From: an uncultured bacterium
GTDB taxonomy: Bacteria; Verrucomicrobiota; Verrucomicrobiia; Verrucomicrobiales; V1-33
Reading direction: 5' to 3'
Length of the DNA stretch: 33,010 nucleotides
Assembly: GCA_903936775.1 (NCBI GenBank)
Contig: CAIZWU010000150.1
Span: forward strand, 1 to 33,010
The position numbers were made by a program, and so were the translations under genes. A model generated the notes under the pieces. The model saw nothing but the letters and a program-made list of their open reading frames with translations, ran no database searches and was not told the DNA's origin. Within the stretch, counting starts at the first letter, position 1. The number at the start of each line of letters is the position of its first letter. Positions 32,928 through 33,010 of this stretch are shown here, piece after piece.

Positions 32928-33010
32928 CGTGTCTGCGCTTATCCTCCAAGCTGTGCCGGCCGCAAAGGAGGGGGTGAGGCGGGTTGAAATTACGGGAAGC
33001 GTTAACGAAA

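Overview
The window looks like a chromosomal segment of a GC-rich member of the Verrucomicrobiota, probably Verrucomicrobiales. I infer this from the gene content and style, not from a marker gene: a small ddl-ftsQ-ftsA-ftsZ division cluster with a very long FtsZ tail, a PSCyt-type cytochrome c protein fused to a sulfatase-modifying-factor-like domain, a very large secreted lamin-tail/CotH protein, a bifunctional GH13/amylo-1,6-glucosidase protein, weak Shine-Dalgarno sites, and REP-like elements carrying a CGGACT-N3-AGTCCG palindrome. I saw no rRNA, tRNA, CRISPR array, transposase or phage gene.

Layout. Positions 1-165 hold the end of a PRPP synthetase gene, followed head-to-head by a decayed endonuclease/exonuclease/phosphatase gene. 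Next are a secreted esterase (minus strand) and, diverging from it, a DUF485 protein plus ActP-like symporter pair. A structured inverted-repeat element lies at 4062-4216. Two large minus-strand genes for exported proteins follow (cytochrome/SUMF1 fusion, then LTD/CotH protein). The division cluster runs on the minus strand from 15629 down to 10368. Diverging from it on the plus strand are a SurA/PpiD-like membrane chaperone and a small TPR protein.

The most interesting part is 18142-27769, six minus-strand genes in a row: a WXG100-like protein, a 176-aa helical protein, a 68-aa helical protein, a 1304-aa membrane FtsK/EccC-like ATPase, a JetC-like SMC ATPase and a JetD-like TOPRIM protein. 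Junctions are short or overlap (TGA/ATG overlaps at 26961-26964 and 19359-19362), except for about 160 bp before jetC. The JetC and JetD homologues resemble the core of the Wadjet anti-plasmid system, but no jetA (kleisin) or jetB (KITE) is present. Instead they sit next to a type VII secretion-like FtsK/WXG module. I know of no described system with this composition, so I treat it as a candidate hybrid system.

Downstream, on the plus strand, is the glycogen-debranching fusion protein. The window ends with a short lipoprotein gene and a 54-aa membrane-like ORF on the minus strand. Product calls come from recognised motifs read by eye; no database search was possible. Promoter calls are pattern matches only.
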